NCBI GenBank assembly: GCA_035504175.1
Contig: DATJSJ010000119.1
Span: 1 to 22,451, forward strand
Direction of reading: 5' to 3'
DNA from: DATJSJ01 sp035504175
GTDB taxonomy: Bacteria > Pseudomonadota > Alphaproteobacteria > Acetobacterales > Acetobacteraceae
Length of the DNA stretch: 22,451 bases
Shown: one piece after another, positions 20,766 to 22,451 of the stretch
Layout of the letters: every line of letters starts with the position of its first letter
How positions within the stretch are numbered: the stretch's first letter is position 1
Program-made: the position numbers and the translations under genes
Notes under the pieces: generated by a model
Seen by the model: only the letters and a program-made list of their open reading frames with translations
Databases searched by the model: none
What the model was told of the DNA's origin: nothing

Positions 20766-22310
20766 GTGAGCCCGCCGCGGGCGGTGGTGGTCGGCGCCGG
20801 GATCGGCGGCCTGGCGGCGGCGATGCGGCTCGCCGCCGCCGGCCTCGACGTCACGGTGCTCGAACGCGCCGCCGCGCCGGGCGGCAAGCTGCGCGTCGAG
20901 CGGATCGGCGGGCTCGCGATCGATGCCGGCCCGACCGTGTTCACGATGCGATGGGTGTTCGACGAGCTGTTCGCCGCGTGCGGCGCCGTCCTCGACGACC
21001 ATCTCGAACTGCATCGCGCCGCGATCCTCGCGCGCCATGCCTGGAGCGCGGAGGAGCGGCTCGACCTGTTCGCCTCGGTGGACCGCTCCGCCGACGCGAT
21101 CGGCGCCTTTGCCGGGGCGCGCGAGGCCGCCGGCTATCGCCGCTTCGCCGAGCGCGCGCGGCGGGTCTTCGAGGCGCTGGACGATTGCTTCATGCGCGCG
21201 AGCCGGCCGACGCCGCTGTCGCTGGTCGCCGGGGCGGGGGCCGGCGGCATCGGCCGGCTGCTCGGCATCTCGCCCTTCGCGACGCTGTGGCGGGCCCTGG
21301 GCACGTATTTCCGCGACGCGCGGCTGCGCCAGTTGTTCGGGCGCTACGCCACCTATAGCGGCAGCTCGCCATTCCAGGCGCCGGCGACGCTGATGCTGAT
21401 CGCGCATGCCGAGCAGCGCGGCGTCTGGCTGATCGAGGGCGGGATGCACCGGCTGGCGGCCGCCATGGCCGCGATCGCCGCGCGGCATGGCGCGCGGTTC
21501 CGGTACGGGGCCGAAGCGGCGGAGATCGGCATCGCGCGCGGGCGCGCCGCGTCGCTGCGCCTGGCCTCGGGCGAGGTGATCCCGGCCGACATCGTCGTCT
21601 TCAACGGCGAGGCCGGCGCGCTCGCCGCCGGCCTGCTCGGCCCGGCCGCCGTGCAGGCCGTGCCGCCGGCGCGGAGCACGCCGTCGCTGTCGGCGCTGAC
21701 GCTCGCGATGCTGGCCGAGACGCGCGGCTTTCCGCTGACCCCCCACAACGTGTTCTTCGCCCACGACTATGCCGCCGAGTTCGCGGCGCTGCGCGACGGG
21801 CGGCTGCCCGCCGCGCCGAGCGTCTATGTCTGCGCGCAGGATCGCCGGGACGACAGCGCGCCGCCGGCGGGAGCGGAGCGGCTCTTTTGCATCATCAACG
21901 CGCCGGCGCGCGCGCTCACGGAAGCGGAGATCGCCCCATGCGAGACGGCGACGGCGGCGCTGCTGGCGCGCTGCGGGCTCGAGCTGGCGCCGGCGCCGGC
22001 GCGCACGGTCCGGACCACGCCGGCCGCGTTCGCGGCGCGGTTTCCCGGCAGCCGCGGCGCCCTGTATGGGCCGGCGCTGCACGACCCGATGGCGGCCTTC
22101 CGCCGGCCGTCGGCGCGGACGCGGCTGCCGGGGCTCTATCTGGCGGGGGGCAGCGTGCATCCGGGGCCGGGCGTGCCGATGGCGGCGCTTTCGGGCCGGC
22201 AGGCGGCGTTGAGCGCGCTGGCGGATTTGCCTTCAACCGTGCCGTGCCGCCGGACGGCTATGCCTGGTGGTATGTCGACGCCATCAGCGATGACCGGTGC
22301 CACGGGCTGA
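20766..22310 (+). CDS. crtD: Methoxyneurosporene (hydroxycarotenoid 3,4-) dehydrogenase, 514 aa
   Basis: CrtD desaturates the C-3,4 bond of hydroxylated or methoxylated acyclic carotenoids. It is an FAD enzyme of the phytoene desaturase family. The dinucleotide fold is at residues 6-43 (AVVVGAGIGGLAAAMRLAAAGLDVTVLERAAAPGGKLR). DAGPTVFTMRWVFDELF is at about 57-73, RYATYSGSSPFQAPATLMLIAHAEQRGVWLIEGGMHRLAAAM in the middle, and the C-terminal FAD motif LPGLYLAGGSVHPGPGVPMAALSGRQAA ends near residue 484. A further 30 residues (from about 485) run into the start of crtC in another frame. The start is a GTG at 20766 with no clear ribosome site. CrtD versus CrtI is decided by the GGSVHPGPGVPM motif and by crtC next to it. 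Confidence 0.92.
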   Translation: MSPPRAVVVGAGIGGLAAAMRLAAAGLDVTVLERAAAPGGKLRVERIGGLAIDAGPTVFTMRWVFDELFAACGAVLDDHLELHRAAILARHAWSAEERLDLFASVDRSADAIGAFAGAREAAGYRRFAERARRVFEALDDCFMRASRPTPLSLVAGAGAGGIGRLLGISPFATLWRALGTYFRDARLRQLFGRYATYSGSSPFQAPATLMLIAHAEQRGVWLIEGGMHRLAAAMAAIAARHGARFRYGAEAAEIGIARGRAASLRLASGEVIPADIVVFNGEAGALAAGLLGPAAVQAVPPARSTPSLSALTLAMLAETRGFPLTPHNVFFAHDYAAEFAALRDGRLPAAPSVYVCAQDRRDDSAPPAGAERLFCIINAPARALTEAEIAPCETATAALLARCGLELAPAPARTVRTTPAAFAARFPGSRGALYGPALHDPMAAFRRPSARTRLPGLYLAGGSVHPGPGVPMAALSGRQAALSALADLPSTVPCRRTAMPGGMSTPSAMTGATG

Positions 22311-22451
22311 CGGTCATCGCCTTCATCGGCAGCGTGTTCTCGCCCTATTACGCCTGGGCGCGACGGCGCGGTGCGGCCGACCCGCACGCCTATTGTGCGG
22401 TCAACGTGCTGCTGCACGGCCCGGCGCGGCGCTGGACGATGACCGAGCGCG
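22244..22451 (+). CDS. crtC: Carotenoid 1,2-hydratase, N-terminal part (cut by window end)
   Basis: CrtC adds water across the 1,2 double bond of acyclic carotenoids. The visible part reads PPDGYAWWYVDAISDDRCHGLTVIAFIGSVFSPYYAWARRRG...HAYCAVNVLLHGPARRWTMTER, which is the characteristic N-terminus of the family. The frame contains earlier family-like residues (GGFAFNRAV, from about 22220), but I find no ATG, GTG or TTG there, so the GTG at 22244 is taken as a provisional start and the true one is uncertain. The gene overlaps the end of crtD by at least 67 bases in a different frame. Confidence 0.9.
   Translation, partial: MPPDGYAWWYVDAISDDRCHGLTVIAFIGSVFSPYYAWARRRGAADPHAYCAVNVLLHGPARRWTMTER

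Noticed and set aside
1..22451. CRISPR array, insertion sequence or integrase
   Set aside because: No regularly spaced repeats, transposase or integrase motifs were seen on either strand.

Overview
The window is GC-rich DNA from an alphaproteobacterium. Its right two thirds are part of a purple-bacterial photosynthesis gene cluster (PGC). The PufA and PufB sequences resemble those of Rhodospirillum rubrum. The gene set (crtC, D, E, F; bchC, X, Y, Z; ppsR; ppaA; a BCD-type transporter; tspO) points to a bacteriochlorophyll a organism of the Rhodospirillales/Acetobacteraceae type making spirilloxanthin-series carotenoids. The taxonomic placement is inference from gene content and remembered sequences, not from a search.

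Left part (1-6632) is ordinary to eroded accessory DNA: the end of a Rap1a/Tai-like gene, a glycine-zipper lipoprotein, an exported TAP-like serine hydrolase, a conserved hypothetical protein, a PEP-CTERM surface protein, a group of very small minus-strand lipoprotein, membrane and Cys-rich genes, and a frameshifted relic of an MntA/HepT-type toxin-antitoxin pair next to the PGC.

Middle part (6633-12320, all minus strand) is the control and early-tetrapyrrole block. ppaA (B12-binding antirepressor) and ppsR (PAS-HTH repressor) lie upstream of a BCD-family MFS carrier, tspO and hemC. Together they cover the light/redox control of pigment genes, pigment handling and supply of hydroxymethylbilane.

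Right part (12321-22451) is a crtE-crtF-bchC-bchX-bchY-bchZ-pufB-pufA superoperon on the minus strand, with crtD-crtC diverging on the plus strand from a shared control region carrying two perfect TGT-N12-ACA PpsR/CrtJ boxes. bchC has its own promoter with two degenerate boxes 8 bp apart. The superoperon stops after pufA: no pufL, pufM or pufC follows. In their place are about 750 bp of non-coding DNA with an elaborate inverted-repeat structure and a symmetrical 34-bp PpsR-like element before ppaA.

The points most worth a second look are pufBA split from the reaction-centre genes, the C-terminal extension of PufB, the structured RNA region after pufA, the composite element before ppaA, and the absence of the second expected redox cysteine in PpsR.
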